Shown here: positions 33,989 through 42,903 of the stretch, one piece after another
Position numbering within the stretch: position 1 is the stretch's first letter
Layout of the letters: each line of letters opens with the position of its first letter
NCBI GenBank assembly: GCA_040901495.1
Contig: JBBDYO010000047.1
Span: forward strand, 1 to 64,000
Length of the DNA: 64,000 nt
Source: VRUE01 sp040901495
Lineage (GTDB): Bacteria; Actinomycetota; Thermoleophilia; Solirubrobacterales; 70-9
Reading direction: 5' to 3'
Program-made: the position numbers and the translations under genes
The notes under the pieces: generated by a model
Databases searched by the model: none
Seen by the model: only the letters and a program-made list of their open reading frames with translations
What the model was told of the DNA's origin: nothing

Positions 33989-34873
33989 CTAAGGCAGTTC
34001 GCGCAGGAAGTTCGCGATCGATGGGCCGAAGTAGGGCGAGTAGAGGCGGGCGGTGCTCCTCTTCGCGTAGCTGTAGCTGGTGACCCCGTTGACGTATTCG
34101 CCCTTGATGATCCAACTGCCACCGCTGGAGCCCGCCGCCATGTCGCAGGCAGCCGGCACGGTTGGCGGCCCGAAGAAGATGTTGGTGAGAAAGTCCATGC
34201 CAAGGCCAGTGGCCCGGCAGCTGCGGAGCTCCTCGCCGCGCAGCGCAGCCGCCGGATAGCCAAAGATTTCGAAGTCGGAGCGGCGCGATTTGGACGTCGC
34301 ATATCCCCGCCCGCCGACCACGTCGGTCAGCGCTCCCGCGGAGGTCGGCTTCACCTTCAATGCCGCGACGTCGAAGTCCGGGTTTTCGCTGCGACGCCAT
34401 GGCGGCATCACGTAGATGGCCTCGGCTTCGAAGCTCCCGAACGGGCGTCGACCATGGTTGTAGGCGGGGACGAAGATGATCCGTTTGAAGCGGGCCCCCC
34501 GCTCCATCACGCAGTGACCGGCGGTGATCACGATCGAGCGACTTGGCGTGTTCAGCGCGGTGCCCGAGCAGGAGTACCCACTCCCGTAATGGTCCACTCC
34601 GAGGATTTTCCCATTGGTCCGCGTTCCCGCCGCTTTGGAACGCGCAACATGGATGCTGCTGGCACCGGCGATCTGACCCCCGTCAAAGCGGCTGGCCGGC
34701 GGGCGTCCGGGGACGAGCAACGGCTGGCCCGCGGACGACGCGGCGGGTCCTCCGCCCCCCAGCTCATACACGGGGATCGAAAGGGCATGCGCCGGGGCCA
34801 ACGCAAGAAAGACGAAGGCCAGCATCGCCGGAAGAGCGGCTCGTCGCAGTAAGGCTCCAGCGGCAGTCGTCAT
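33989..34873 (-). CDS. secreted V8-like serine peptidase
   Basis: 294 residues from the ATG at 34873, giving a signal peptide (AALPAMLAFVFLALAPAHA). Catalytic triad by motif: His in ITAGHC (about 120), Asp in PDFDVAAL (about 168) and Ser in AGSSGGSW (about 250). Two Cys pairs (SCSG/GHC; SCRA/ACDM) suggest disulfides. It is a paralogue of the peptidase at 15754-16674. A start 13 codons upstream is possible but adds residues before the charged n-region. Confidence 0.87.
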   Translation of the reverse strand: MTTAAGALLRRAALPAMLAFVFLALAPAHALSIPVYELGGGGPAASSAGQPLLVPGRPPASRFDGGQIAGASSIHVARSKAAGTRTNGKILGVDHYGSGYSCSGTALNTPSRSIVITAGHCVMERGARFKRIIFVPAYNHGRRPFGSFEAEAIYVMPPWRRSENPDFDVAALKVKPTSAGALTDVVGGRGYATSKSRRSDFEIFGYPAAALRGEELRSCRATGLGMDFLTNIFFGPPTVPAACDMAAGSSGGSWIIKGEYVNGVTSYSYAKRSTARLYSPYFGPSIANFLRELP

Positions 34874-35014
34874 CGCCGAGATGATGACAAACGCACCCTC
34901 ACCAAAAACCAAACTTTCTGAGCGTTTGCTTGGCCCGCAAGGAAATGGTTGCCGTGCCCCGAACTCGCGCTTAGGATTTCTTTACCTCTCCACCGCTCAC
35001 GAAAGGGTTACGCA

Positions 35015-35401
35015 ATGAACGATGAGAGCTTGATCAGTGGCTGGTGGGTTTTCGCCGGCGTGCTGCTCCTAGTCGCAGGCATCCTCAACATGATCTACGG
35101 CATCGCCGCAATCGGCGATTCGAAGTTCTTCGCCGAAGACGTCACGTTCATCCTCAGCGGCCTCAACACATGGGGATGGATCCTCTTGATCATCGGCGTG
35201 CTCGAGCTTGTCGCCGCTTTCTCCCTCTTCTCAGGTGGAGAGTTCGGTCGCTGGTTCGGCATTTTCGTCGCTTCGCTGAACGCGATCGGGGCACTGCTCT
35301 CGATCCCCGCCTATCCGTTCTGGTCGCTGGCGATCTTCGCCCTCTCGATCATCATCATCTACAAGCTGGCCGAGGGCCCAGAAGGCGGGCCGGTTGCCTG
35401 A
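35015..35401 (+). CDS. four-helix small integral membrane protein (DUF7144-like)
   Basis: 128 residues from the ATG at 35015, with GAAAGGG eight bases upstream. Four hydrophobic helices: WWVFAGVLLLVAGILNMIYG, WGWILLIIGVLELVAAFSLF, FGIFVASLNAIGALLSIP and FWSLAIFALSIIIIYKL. The pattern matches a family of actinobacterial membrane proteins of unknown role. It is convergent with the RDD gene, with a hairpin just beyond its stop. Confidence 0.78.
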   Translation: MNDESLISGWWVFAGVLLLVAGILNMIYGIAAIGDSKFFAEDVTFILSGLNTWGWILLIIGVLELVAAFSLFSGGEFGRWFGIFVASLNAIGALLSIPAYPFWSLAIFALSIIIIYKLAEGPEGGPVA

Positions 35402-35405
35402 CGGG

Positions 35406-36491
35406 TCAGCCGCTTAGCGGCGGGCCAGATACATGCTGCGGACGAAGGCCCTGGGAACCCGGGGCCTTCGTCGTTGCGGCCTCCTCGGCCGACCCAGCCG
35501 GCTCCGCGAGGTCGAGGGTCGACCATGGCGCCGGGGTCGTCTCGCGACCCTCGTAGAGCACGTCGACCTTGGCGAGCCGGTCCTGCCAGCCGCGGCGGCG
35601 CGCGTCGAAGAGGATCCCGAGGAAGCCGAGGCCGAAGGGGATGGCCGCCAGCCAGAGGCCGAGCAGGCGCAAGAAGGAGCGGCGCGGCTGCAGTCCGCGC
35701 CCCTCGACGCCCAGTCTGATGCCAAAGAAGCGCATGCCGGGCGTCTGCCCAGCCAGCGACCAGAAGGCCACCAGGTAGAGAGACCCGAGCGCGAGCCAGG
35801 CGCTCGTGCCAAGCGCCAGGGCGAGGCCGGACACGTTGCCCGCGTCCCCCGAGAAGAACGAGCCGATCAGCGCCGCAATCGCCGCCATGCCCGAGAAGAC
35901 GAGGTTGACGATCAGCCCGTCGAGCGCAAAGGCGAGGGCTCTGGTCACCGCGCCGGCGCGCTCGGTCGCCTCTGCGCGCCGGGGACGGAAGAAGACTCGG
36001 CGCACGATCCGCTCCAGCGCCCCGTCCAAGCGGCGGGTCGTCTCGCCGATCGTGTGGCCGATGTCCTCGATGAAGCCGACGCTCTGGGCGCTGATCGCCG
36101 CGCGCAGCTCCGGCGCCTCGGCGATCCGCTCGACCAGCCGCTGGGCCTCATCGCTGGCCAGCAGCCGCTGCCACACCTCATCGACGAGCTCGCTGTCAAG
36201 CGCGTCGATCAACGCCCGCTTGACGGCCTCGCTTTCCAGCGCACCCTGGACGGCGTCCTCGACCACCGGACCCTGCAGCACCCGCACAAGCGCTCGTTCG
36301 ACCGCCTCGCTTTGGACGGCGGCGACCATCGCCTCCTCGGCGGCGGCCTCGACAGCTCGGTCGATGCCGGCTGCCTTGGTCACGTTGCGGGCACTGCGCA
36401 CCCCAGCGCCGAGCAGGCGAACCGAGAGCGGCAGCGGCCTGCCGGAGGGCCCGTCGCCCGACAGCGGGTCCCGTGAGGAAGGCTCGGCCAT
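35406..36491 (-). CDS. RDD family membrane protein with long N-terminal helical region
   Basis: 361 residues. Residues 1-165 are hydrophilic and helical with repeated SEAVERALVRVL, LESEAVKRALIDAL and LDSELVDEVWQRL units, suggesting tandem amphipathic or coiled-coil repeats. The RDD membrane domain (about 175-320) starts with AGAVTRALAFALDGLIVNLVFSG and has three hydrophobic segments, ending with RRGWQDRLAKVDVLYE. RDD proteins have been linked to transport or membrane organisation, but no specific role is assigned. The tail is low-complexity. Confidence 0.82.
   Translation of the reverse strand: MAEPSSRDPLSGDGPSGRPLPLSVRLLGAGVRSARNVTKAAGIDRAVEAAAEEAMVAAVQSEAVERALVRVLQGPVVEDAVQGALESEAVKRALIDALDSELVDEVWQRLLASDEAQRLVERIAEAPELRAAISAQSVGFIEDIGHTIGETTRRLDGALERIVRRVFFRPRRAEATERAGAVTRALAFALDGLIVNLVFSGMAAIAALIGSFFSGDAGNVSGLALALGTSAWLALGSLYLVAFWSLAGQTPGMRFFGIRLGVEGRGLQPRRSFLRLLGLWLAAIPFGLGFLGILFDARRRGWQDRLAKVDVLYEGRETTPAPWSTLDLAEPAGSAEEAATTKAPGSQGLRPQHVSGPPLSG
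35441..35472. terminator. hairpin within the 3' end of the RDD gene
   Basis: GACGAAGGCCC and GGGCCTTCGTC are perfect 11-base arms with a 10-base loop. It lies about 40 bases downstream of the membrane protein gene ending at 35401 and could terminate its transcript, although the segment also codes for the C-terminus of the RDD protein. It has no U-run. Confidence 0.4.
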
Positions 36492-36884
36492 CTAGGGCAG
36501 CCCCTCGGCGGGATCCATCGGGTGAAGCTCGCCCCTCTCCAGGGCTTCGGTGCGCAGATGCCCGACCGCCTGGTACTCGGTCGAGCCGATCATGTCGAGG
36601 AAAGCCTGGCGGGTCGGGTACTCGACCAGGGCGACCATGTCCCATCCGTCCCCACCGAGCAGCGGTGACGCAGTCTCGCCGACGAAGACGATCCGGCCTC
36701 CCACCTTCTCCAGCAGCGGGGCCACGGCGTCGCCGTATTCCTCGTAGCGCTCACGCCCTCCGTCGGGCTTGAAGCTGAGCAGGTTCAGCATCACCACCGG
36801 GGCGTCCTCAGCGGCGCGGCCGGCAAACGCCGCAAACCCCTCCTGGTTCAAGAGCTCGGGCTCGGGTTGAGTCGCTGCGTCCAC
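36492..36884 (-). CDS. DUF1330-like small protein
   Basis: 130 residues from a GTG at 36884 with AGAGGA upstream (an earlier start is an unconvincing basic extension). The ferredoxin-like dimeric alpha-beta barrel features of DUF1330 are present: VVMLNLLSFKPDGGRERYEEYG, then GGRIVFVGETA, then WDMVALVEYPTRQAFLDMI, then RTEALERGELHPM. Biochemical function unknown. The stop abuts the start of the RDD gene, so the two are probably co-transcribed. Confidence 0.82.
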   Translation of the reverse strand: MDAATQPEPELLNQEGFAAFAGRAAEDAPVVMLNLLSFKPDGGRERYEEYGDAVAPLLEKVGGRIVFVGETASPLLGGDGWDMVALVEYPTRQAFLDMIGSTEYQAVGHLRTEALERGELHPMDPAEGLP

Positions 36885-36948
36885 GCCGCTTCCTCTCTTT
36901 CGCGACCTCGGCGTTACGGCTGGGGCGAGTATACGTTCGCGCCGGCCT

Positions 36949-37467
36949 TCACCGGGAAGCGCGAAGGTGGTCGAGCAGGCGGTCGACGAACTCGTCCTGC
37001 GCGGCGATGATCTTCTGGCGCGCCTCATCGGGGGTGAACCACTCAGCCCGATCGACCTCCGGGAACTCGCGCTCGACCCCGGAGCGCGGCGGCCACTCCA
37101 TCGCAAACGTGTTGCTGTCGAGCCTTGCGGGATCGAACTCTCCCTCGGCCGCCCAGGCATGGACGACTTTGCCGCCTTTCTGCTGCACCGACCCCAGCTC
37201 GATCAGGTCGTCTACACAGAGCTCGGGGGGCGCGCCCAGCTCCTCGACGAACTCGCGCAATGCGCACTGGTGGAGCTTCTCTCCGTCCTCACAAACACCC
37301 TTCGGGATCGACCACGCCCCCAGGTCTTTCTTCGCCCAGTAGGGGCCCCCGGGGTGGATGAGAAGCATTTCCGGCTCCCCTTTCACCACCCGGAAGAGAA
37401 GGATCCCAGCGCTGGTGGGCACCCGCGCTACCCGCGGCTCACGTGTCGCGAACCCATCCGGGCGCAA
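36949..37467 (-). CDS. Nudix hydrolase
   Basis: 172 residues. The Nudix box is GVCEDGEKLHQCALREFVEE followed by LG at about 57-78, preceded by GAWSIPK. It has the catalytic REF.EE.G. Such enzymes hydrolyse nucleoside diphosphates linked to other moieties; substrate unknown. ILLFRVVKGEPEMLLIHPGGPYW marks the YfaO/diadenosine-type subgroup often annotated as NTP pyrophosphohydrolases. Monocistronic as far as seen. Confidence 0.9.
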   Translation of the reverse strand: MRPDGFATREPRVARVPTSAGILLFRVVKGEPEMLLIHPGGPYWAKKDLGAWSIPKGVCEDGEKLHQCALREFVEELGAPPELCVDDLIELGSVQQKGGKVVHAWAAEGEFDPARLDSNTFAMEWPPRSGVEREFPEVDRAEWFTPDEARQKIIAAQDEFVDRLLDHLRASR

Positions 37468-37549
37468 ACTTTATCCGTACGACTCCGCAAGATGCGCGCC
37501 GCTCTTCCAAAGCGTCCCCCCCAGGCGGATCCCCGAATGAAACGGCTGC

Positions 37550-40108
37550 TTAGGGGAGGATCTTAAACCTGGTCGAGCGTCGTTTCGACTTGAGGCCACC
37601 GGAGTCGGTCGCCTGAGCGATCAGTTTGTATTTCCCTGACGGCAGGGTGCCTTTTTTGCCTTTGAAGCGGCCGGTGAAGCGCACCGTCTTCTTACCGCCC
37701 TTTTTCATATTGCGGCTGAACGTCCGGACTTTCACTTTCGGCCGTTTCGGGCGCAGGCGCTTGACGGTGAACTTCACCCTCGCCGGCTCGGAAAGCGTGA
37801 AGCGAATCTTCGTGCCGCGCCGTTTTTTGGCTTTTTTGCTGGTACTGGCCAGTTTCAGTTTGGTAAATCCTTTGGCGACGGCGAATTTCCTGGGGACGAC
37901 CCGGAGTTTTTTGATCACCGGTTTGACGTTCGGCGCCGGCGCCGGGTTGACCTTCAGGTACAGCGGGATCTGGCCCTTGAGGCCATTCGAGTCGGTCGCC
38001 GTGACGTAGACGATCTGGGTGCTATCCGCGCTGGTCGTCGGATAGGTCCAGGTGTATTTCCCGCCGCCGTTGTCGGTGACGCTCCCGACCGACGAGCTCA
38101 GCGTCACCGGGTCTCCATCGCGGTCTTTGTAGGTACCGGTCACCGTCGCGGTGCCGCCTTGCGTGACCGCCAGCTCGGAGTTGTCGACGTTGACGTCGGG
38201 CCGCTCATTGCCTGCGGAGTTCGTGACTACGACCTCCGAGAGCATGCCGTTGGTGGCGTGGAAGAAGATGTGGCAGTGGAAGACCCAGCGGCCGAGCGCG
38301 CCGCCCGCGGTCGTACCGTCCGCGAGTGGCCTTGGGTCCATTTTCACTTTGTATTTCAGCGTGAACCCGCCCGGGACGTCGACGTTGTCCCTGAACTCCG
38401 GGTAGGTCCACGTGAACGTTTCGCCTCCGTTGGTCAGCTGCACCGGCTGGATCGAGAAGCCGTGCAAGTGGAACGGATGGCTCGCCGCGGTTTGGTTTTT
38501 GACTTCGAGCTGCAATACGTCGCCTTCTTTGGCGTAGCGGCTGGAGCCGAGGTGGGCAGCGTCCATGTAGTCGCCTTCCACGTCGTGGGTGCCGAATTTG
38601 CCGTCGACGCCAAGATCAACCGCTGCGTTCGCGGTGAGTTTGATGTCCTGGTTGGGAAGGCCTTCCTTGGGCGGGGTGAAGACCGCCGGGTTAAGCAGGA
38701 GCCCGGTAGGCGCACCCAGGGTCTCCACCGGGTCGCCGGTCGCGGCGCGCAGCGGTTTGCCGGCGGCGATCGCATAGGCGGGTACGACAGTCGGCCCGGC
38801 CAGGTTCAGGTGCATGACGGGAACGGTCGGGAGGTTCGAGTAGCCGAGCCCGGTGCGTTCGAAATCCTGGGTCCACAGGGTCAGCACCCCGGTGGTCGGC
38901 GCGTTGGGAATGGCTGCCACTACATCGGCCCGGGTGCCCGGCGGCAGGAGAATCTCTCCTGTTCCGTAATTTGTGACCCAGGCGCCCTGTGTACCTCCAT
39001 CTTCGACCGCGTTGTTGAGCAGGCCACCCTCGCCCCCGACCCGCACCAGCGGGACCAGCGCGCCGGCGGCGGTGGTCAGCCTGAGGCGGAAGTACCGCAC
39101 GGCCGAGGCGTTGACCAGCTGCAGACGCAACCCCTGACCCGGCTGCACGTTGAGCGTCGATGCGCCGGCTTCCAGCGCCCCCGGCGCCGCCGGGGTCCCT
39201 GCCCGCCCACCGACGTTCTTGCCGTTGGTCAGCACGGTCTGGCCCTCGTGGGTGGCTCCAGCGTGTTTGGCCGTCTGGATGTTCGGGATGTCCCCGGCCG
39301 CAAACGGCCCGCGCAGCGACCCGTTCTCGTCGATCGGGTAGGGGTTGGCGCCGACTGCTGGGCCTTCGCAAAGGTTTTTCGGGGTGGGCGGCTGCTGTTT
39401 CGGCAGCGCGCCCCCGCTGACGTGGGGAAGCGCCGGATTGTAGGTTTCGGCGTCGTTGGCCCCGGGTGCTTTGCAGACCGTCACGTCGCTGAGCACGATT
39501 GGCTTGGTCTGGCTTGCCGAGGGCAGAGTTCCGGAGGCCTGCAGGGCGGCCTCATTCGGATCCTTGACGACGATCATCCCGTAGAGGCCCTTGAAGACCT
39601 GGTTGGTCGAGGAGTGGTGGTGCGGGTGATACCAGTAGAGCCCCGGCCGGGTGACCGTGAATTTGTAGAGAAAGTTGCCCCCCGGCGCGACCTGGTTCTG
39701 AGTGAACGGAGTGCCGTCAATCCCGTTCGCCAGCTCGATCCCGTGCCAGTGGATGCCGCTCTCTTTGGTGAGGTTGTTCTGGTAGTGGACGACCACCGTG
39801 TCGCCGACGTTGAGGATGAAGGTCGGGCCGGGGATCTGGCCGTTGAAGGTCTGCGCGCGGGCCGTTTTGCCATTGCCGATCTCGACCGTCGCTTCTTCCG
39901 AGGTGAGCGTCGTTTCGACGATGTTGGCAGCGGGGTTGGTGTCGTTGACCAACGGGACGCTGTACGGGTCCCCGCCGGAGGTCGCCGAAACGAACGGGTT
40001 CAGCGCGATTAGGTAGACCGCCGACACGACCGCGACGCCTACCGCCAGTGCGGCAAATCGATGGGAACGCAGAGCATGAGCACCCGGTGCTGCGAGCCGC
40101 TGCTTCAG
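37550..40108 (-). CDS. secreted multicopper oxidase with C-terminal Ig-like and Lys-rich region
   Basis: Copper oxidase with all ligand motifs: HWHG and YWYHPHHH (cupredoxin 1), HPFHLHG, and HCHIFFHATNGM (type 1/3 sites). Domains: cupredoxins about 50-590, an Ig-like repeat (about 600-690, DGDPVTLSSSVGS...VTATDSNG) and a Lys/Arg-rich beta segment to the end. With the ATG/GTG-type start at 40027 the protein lacks the n-region of a signal peptide. The CTG at 40108 with GGAGGG upstream gives a complete one (KQRLAAPGAHALRSHRFAAL...), so I prefer it. It probably oxidises Cu(I) or phenolics outside the cell. Third gene of the copper operon. Confidence 0.88.
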   Translation of the reverse strand: MKQRLAAPGAHALRSHRFAALAVGVAVVSAVYLIALNPFVSATSGGDPYSVPLVNDTNPAANIVETTLTSEEATVEIGNGKTARAQTFNGQIPGPTFILNVGDTVVVHYQNNLTKESGIHWHGIELANGIDGTPFTQNQVAPGGNFLYKFTVTRPGLYWYHPHHHSSTNQVFKGLYGMIVVKDPNEAALQASGTLPSASQTKPIVLSDVTVCKAPGANDAETYNPALPHVSGGALPKQQPPTPKNLCEGPAVGANPYPIDENGSLRGPFAAGDIPNIQTAKHAGATHEGQTVLTNGKNVGGRAGTPAAPGALEAGASTLNVQPGQGLRLQLVNASAVRYFRLRLTTAAGALVPLVRVGGEGGLLNNAVEDGGTQGAWVTNYGTGEILLPPGTRADVVAAIPNAPTTGVLTLWTQDFERTGLGYSNLPTVPVMHLNLAGPTVVPAYAIAAGKPLRAATGDPVETLGAPTGLLLNPAVFTPPKEGLPNQDIKLTANAAVDLGVDGKFGTHDVEGDYMDAAHLGSSRYAKEGDVLQLEVKNQTAASHPFHLHGFSIQPVQLTNGGETFTWTYPEFRDNVDVPGGFTLKYKVKMDPRPLADGTTAGGALGRWVFHCHIFFHATNGMLSEVVVTNSAGNERPDVNVDNSELAVTQGGTATVTGTYKDRDGDPVTLSSSVGSVTDNGGGKYTWTYPTTSADSTQIVYVTATDSNGLKGQIPLYLKVNPAPAPNVKPVIKKLRVVPRKFAVAKGFTKLKLASTSKKAKKRRGTKIRFTLSEPARVKFTVKRLRPKRPKVKVRTFSRNMKKGGKKTVRFTGRFKGKKGTLPSGKYKLIAQATDSGGLKSKRRSTRFKILP

Positions 40109-40228
40109 TTTGACCCTCCGTATTTCCCAGCGCGAATCGTCGCGATCCGCTCAAGAAACCTTACGTGCAAAGCGCCCTCGGTGCAACCGCACCTCGACGG
40201 AACACTGAGCGACGTGCCTGCCGAGTGG

Positions 40229-42181
40229 CTAGCCGGCAGGGATCTCGAGCTGGAAGGCTCCTCGCATCCGCGTACCGTCGCGCGTATGGGCGACAACCGC
40301 GATCTCGAAGGGGCCAGCCTCGAGGTCAACGTCTGCAACGAACTTGCCCGCGTTCAGTCGCCGCACGGCCTTTTGCCGGGCCGGATCATCTCCCGCGGCG
40401 GCGGTCAGCACGAGCTGCTCAACGGGGTAGGTAGTGCCGAAGACCGTGTAGCAAGCCACATGCACCTTGCTCGGACCTGCTCGTTCGGGAACTAGCTCGA
40501 TCCGAATGTTCCCAAGCGACCCAATCAGCATCGTGTACTTGGGTGACTGCCCAGGAACGCGCAGCACCGAGAGGAACTGCTCTGAACCAGGCAGATAGAG
40601 CTCGAGCGGGACCTCGACCGCATCGTTGCTCAGCTGGACCGTCGCGTCCACGCCCCAGCGGCCGTCGAAAGCCAGGTGCGAGCCAGATCCCACATACGAA
40701 TCGTCGGGACCAGGCGTGAGCGCCAGCGAAGATGGCTCGACCCCGGGGTCATCGAGCGGGGTGAAGCGAAGGCTCACCTCATCGGCGTCCAGCGGTTCCC
40801 CGGAGTCGTAGTCCTCCACCCGAACCTCGAAGCGGTTGGGGCCGGGGTCATCGGAGGCTGCTGTCATCTCCACTTGGATGGTTGTGCCGAAGTCCGACCC
40901 CGAGACAGAAAGCCCCTGTAGCGCAGTCGATTGCCCCGAGACCGGGGGCGCCAGCGTCCCGAGCAACGCCGCGACGGCAAGCGCCACGACAGCAAGGACC
41001 AGCTCTCCGATCGAGATGCGCCGCAGGGGGTTGAGGTCCTGGGACGCGGCGGGCAGCCCACGACTGCGGTTTCGCGCCGCGAGCACGACGATCAACCCGA
41101 TCAGCAGGAACTTGGCCACAACCGCCCGCCCGTACCCGCTGTCGATCAGCTCGCCCCAGGAGGAGAGCTCGTCAACAGCGCGCAACGTCCCCGTGACGAA
41201 GACGACGACCAGCATGGCGATGGCCACACCGGCAAAGCGTCGCACCGCGGTCGCCTTCTCGGCGGATGGCTCGCCGCGAATGCCGAGCAGCAGCGCCGTC
41301 AGGCCACCAAACCAGACGCCCGCGGCGGCAAAGTGCGCCGACTGGGCCGCAACGGTGATCGCCGAGGACCAGCTGCCTGCCGCGGCGTGCCCGGCGTTGA
41401 CGTGCGCAACGATCGCGGCCAGCCCGGCGAGGAAAGCGAGGGCGAGGGAGGGGCGGCGCACCTGGGGTCGCCGCCAGGCGACGAACAGCGCTACGGCGGC
41501 GAGGCCGAGGGCCACAGCTCGCCAGATCAGGGCCCGGCCCACCGACGTATCGAGCAGCCCCCCGAGTGAGGCTCCCGCCACCCTCCGCTGGGCGTCAGCC
41601 AACAGCAGCAGGCCGACGGCCGAAACTGCCAGCCCTGCGCCGGCGAGGACAAGGTCGCTGCCAGTGGACCCGCCGAACCGGACCACCGCGGCCACCGCGC
41701 CTCCGAGCAGCGCGACGATGCCAATCAGGAAGATCCAGCGGGCGACCAGCTCGAACCGCGAGCTGGATGGCGTCGAGCTGCTCGAGGACGTGGCCGCACC
41801 TTTCGGAGAGACCCCGACGCCGAACGCGTAGGCCCCTATGGTCGCGTGCCCATCGACGGCCGAAAAGACCTTCCAGCTCACCGTGTAAACCCCCCGGGGC
41901 AGCCGCCGCACAGGCACCTCAAGCGTTAGCGGATCGTCGCCGACCGACCGCGGGCTTCCCCTCTGCTCCTCGGCGCCCCCGGAGCCGAGCACGCGAATCT
42001 CCGACAAAGAGGCCTCCGGCTGCTCCGAGAACGACAACCGCACCGCATCGGGGGCGACACCCAGCGTCGCGCCGAGGCCGGGGTCGGCGGCGATCAGCCC
42101 AGCGTGTGCCGCCGCGCTCCCGGGGAGGAGCGCCGCCAGCAACGCGGCGAAGAGCAGTGCGGTGGCGAAACGCCGGCTCAG
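40229..42181 (-). CDS. CopC-CopD fusion copper resistance protein
   Basis: About 650 residues. The signal ends AAAHAG, so the mature protein starts with the CopC His. The CopC domain has LSFSEQPEASLSEIRVLG and VSWKVFSAVDGHATIGAYAF. The CopD-like membrane domain (about eight helices, AHVNAGHAAAGSW, AQSAHFAAAGVWFGGL) spans 140-390. A C-terminal YtkA/FixH-like extracellular domain follows. A CTG at 42181 overlaps the upstream stop (CTGA) and has GGAGGAG upstream, giving a full signal peptide. The alternative TTG at 42142 would lack the basic n-region. Role: copper capture and import or delivery. Confidence 0.87.
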   Translation of the reverse strand: MSRRFATALLFAALLAALLPGSAAAHAGLIAADPGLGATLGVAPDAVRLSFSEQPEASLSEIRVLGSGGAEEQRGSPRSVGDDPLTLEVPVRRLPRGVYTVSWKVFSAVDGHATIGAYAFGVGVSPKGAATSSSSSTPSSSRFELVARWIFLIGIVALLGGAVAAVVRFGGSTGSDLVLAGAGLAVSAVGLLLLADAQRRVAGASLGGLLDTSVGRALIWRAVALGLAAVALFVAWRRPQVRRPSLALAFLAGLAAIVAHVNAGHAAAGSWSSAITVAAQSAHFAAAGVWFGGLTALLLGIRGEPSAEKATAVRRFAGVAIAMLVVVFVTGTLRAVDELSSWGELIDSGYGRAVVAKFLLIGLIVVLAARNRSRGLPAASQDLNPLRRISIGELVLAVVALAVAALLGTLAPPVSGQSTALQGLSVSGSDFGTTIQVEMTAASDDPGPNRFEVRVEDYDSGEPLDADEVSLRFTPLDDPGVEPSSLALTPGPDDSYVGSGSHLAFDGRWGVDATVQLSNDAVEVPLELYLPGSEQFLSVLRVPGQSPKYTMLIGSLGNIRIELVPERAGPSKVHVACYTVFGTTYPVEQLVLTAAAGDDPARQKAVRRLNAGKFVADVDLEAGPFEIAVVAHTRDGTRMRGAFQLEIPAG

Positions 42182-42813
42182 GACCGGCTGCTCCTCCAGC
42201 GCTCGCGCACGACGAGCCCCAGAGCGACGGCGACAGCGAGTGCGGCGAGCGCGAGCGCCACGATCGCGGTCCTTTGGGCGCTCTCAGCCTTGTCGGTCGC
42301 CTCCTCCGCTCGAGCCGACTCGCGGGTCAGCCTCTGCGCCAATTCCCCGCCTGAGGGGTCCTTCGCCGGGAACTCCGCGCCGGAGCTGCTCTCGACGCAC
42401 TCGAAGGTCGTCTCAGAGCAGGTTGAACTCACCTCGAGCGACCGGCCCTGGAGGGTGCCGGTAACGCGAAAGGCGTAGGTGCCCGGCCGGGTTGGCACCA
42501 GCTCGGCGACCACTTCCCCCGGTCCCGCGCCCGGCACCAGCGACAGCGTCTCCGCCGCGCTGCCATAGGTGACTTCAACGGACAAAGCTCCGGTTGGGAC
42601 GGCGACCGGCGCCCCGGAGGCGTTGGACACATTCACTTCAACAAAGTTGTCCAAGCCGGTGAGGGGCGGCTCGTTGCCCCACCCCATCTCCACACGGAAC
42701 GGTCCGGACTCCGTCTCGACATGGGCCCAGGCAGAAGACGCCAAGGCCCCGACCAGCAACAGGGCAAGCACCGAGACGGCGACGAACCGCTTCCCTCCCC
42801 GCGACCGATCCAT
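42178..42813 (-). CDS. secreted, C-terminally anchored protein of the copper operon
   Basis: 211 residues from the ATG at 42813 (MDRSRGGKRFVAVSVLALLL), with a signal peptide cleaved near SSAWAHVE. The mature N-terminus begins with His in AHVETESGPF, a position often used for Cu binding. A beta-rich domain with NFVEVNVSNASGAPV resembles the YcnI/YtkA type. The C-terminus has a coiled-coil segment, a membrane helix (AIVALALAALAVAVALGLVV) and RERWRSSRS. First gene of the copper operon, overlapping CopCD. Confidence 0.75.
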   Translation of the reverse strand: MDRSRGGKRFVAVSVLALLLVGALASSAWAHVETESGPFRVEMGWGNEPPLTGLDNFVEVNVSNASGAPVAVPTGALSVEVTYGSAAETLSLVPGAGPGEVVAELVPTRPGTYAFRVTGTLQGRSLEVSSTCSETTFECVESSSGAEFPAKDPSGGELAQRLTRESARAEEATDKAESAQRTAIVALALAALAVAVALGLVVRERWRSSRS

Positions 42814-42903
42814 TTTCCAACCGTATGACATCAAGCACCGGCGGCTCGCTGCCAATCGGGGCGACAGGATTTGCACCCCTGCGTCAAGCAGCTCGACGCT
42901 TGA

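Noticed and set aside
38159..40012. 617-codon plus-strand frame opposite the multicopper oxidase
   Set aside because: Antisense to a complete copper-motif protein; no recognisable domain and typical GC shadow composition.
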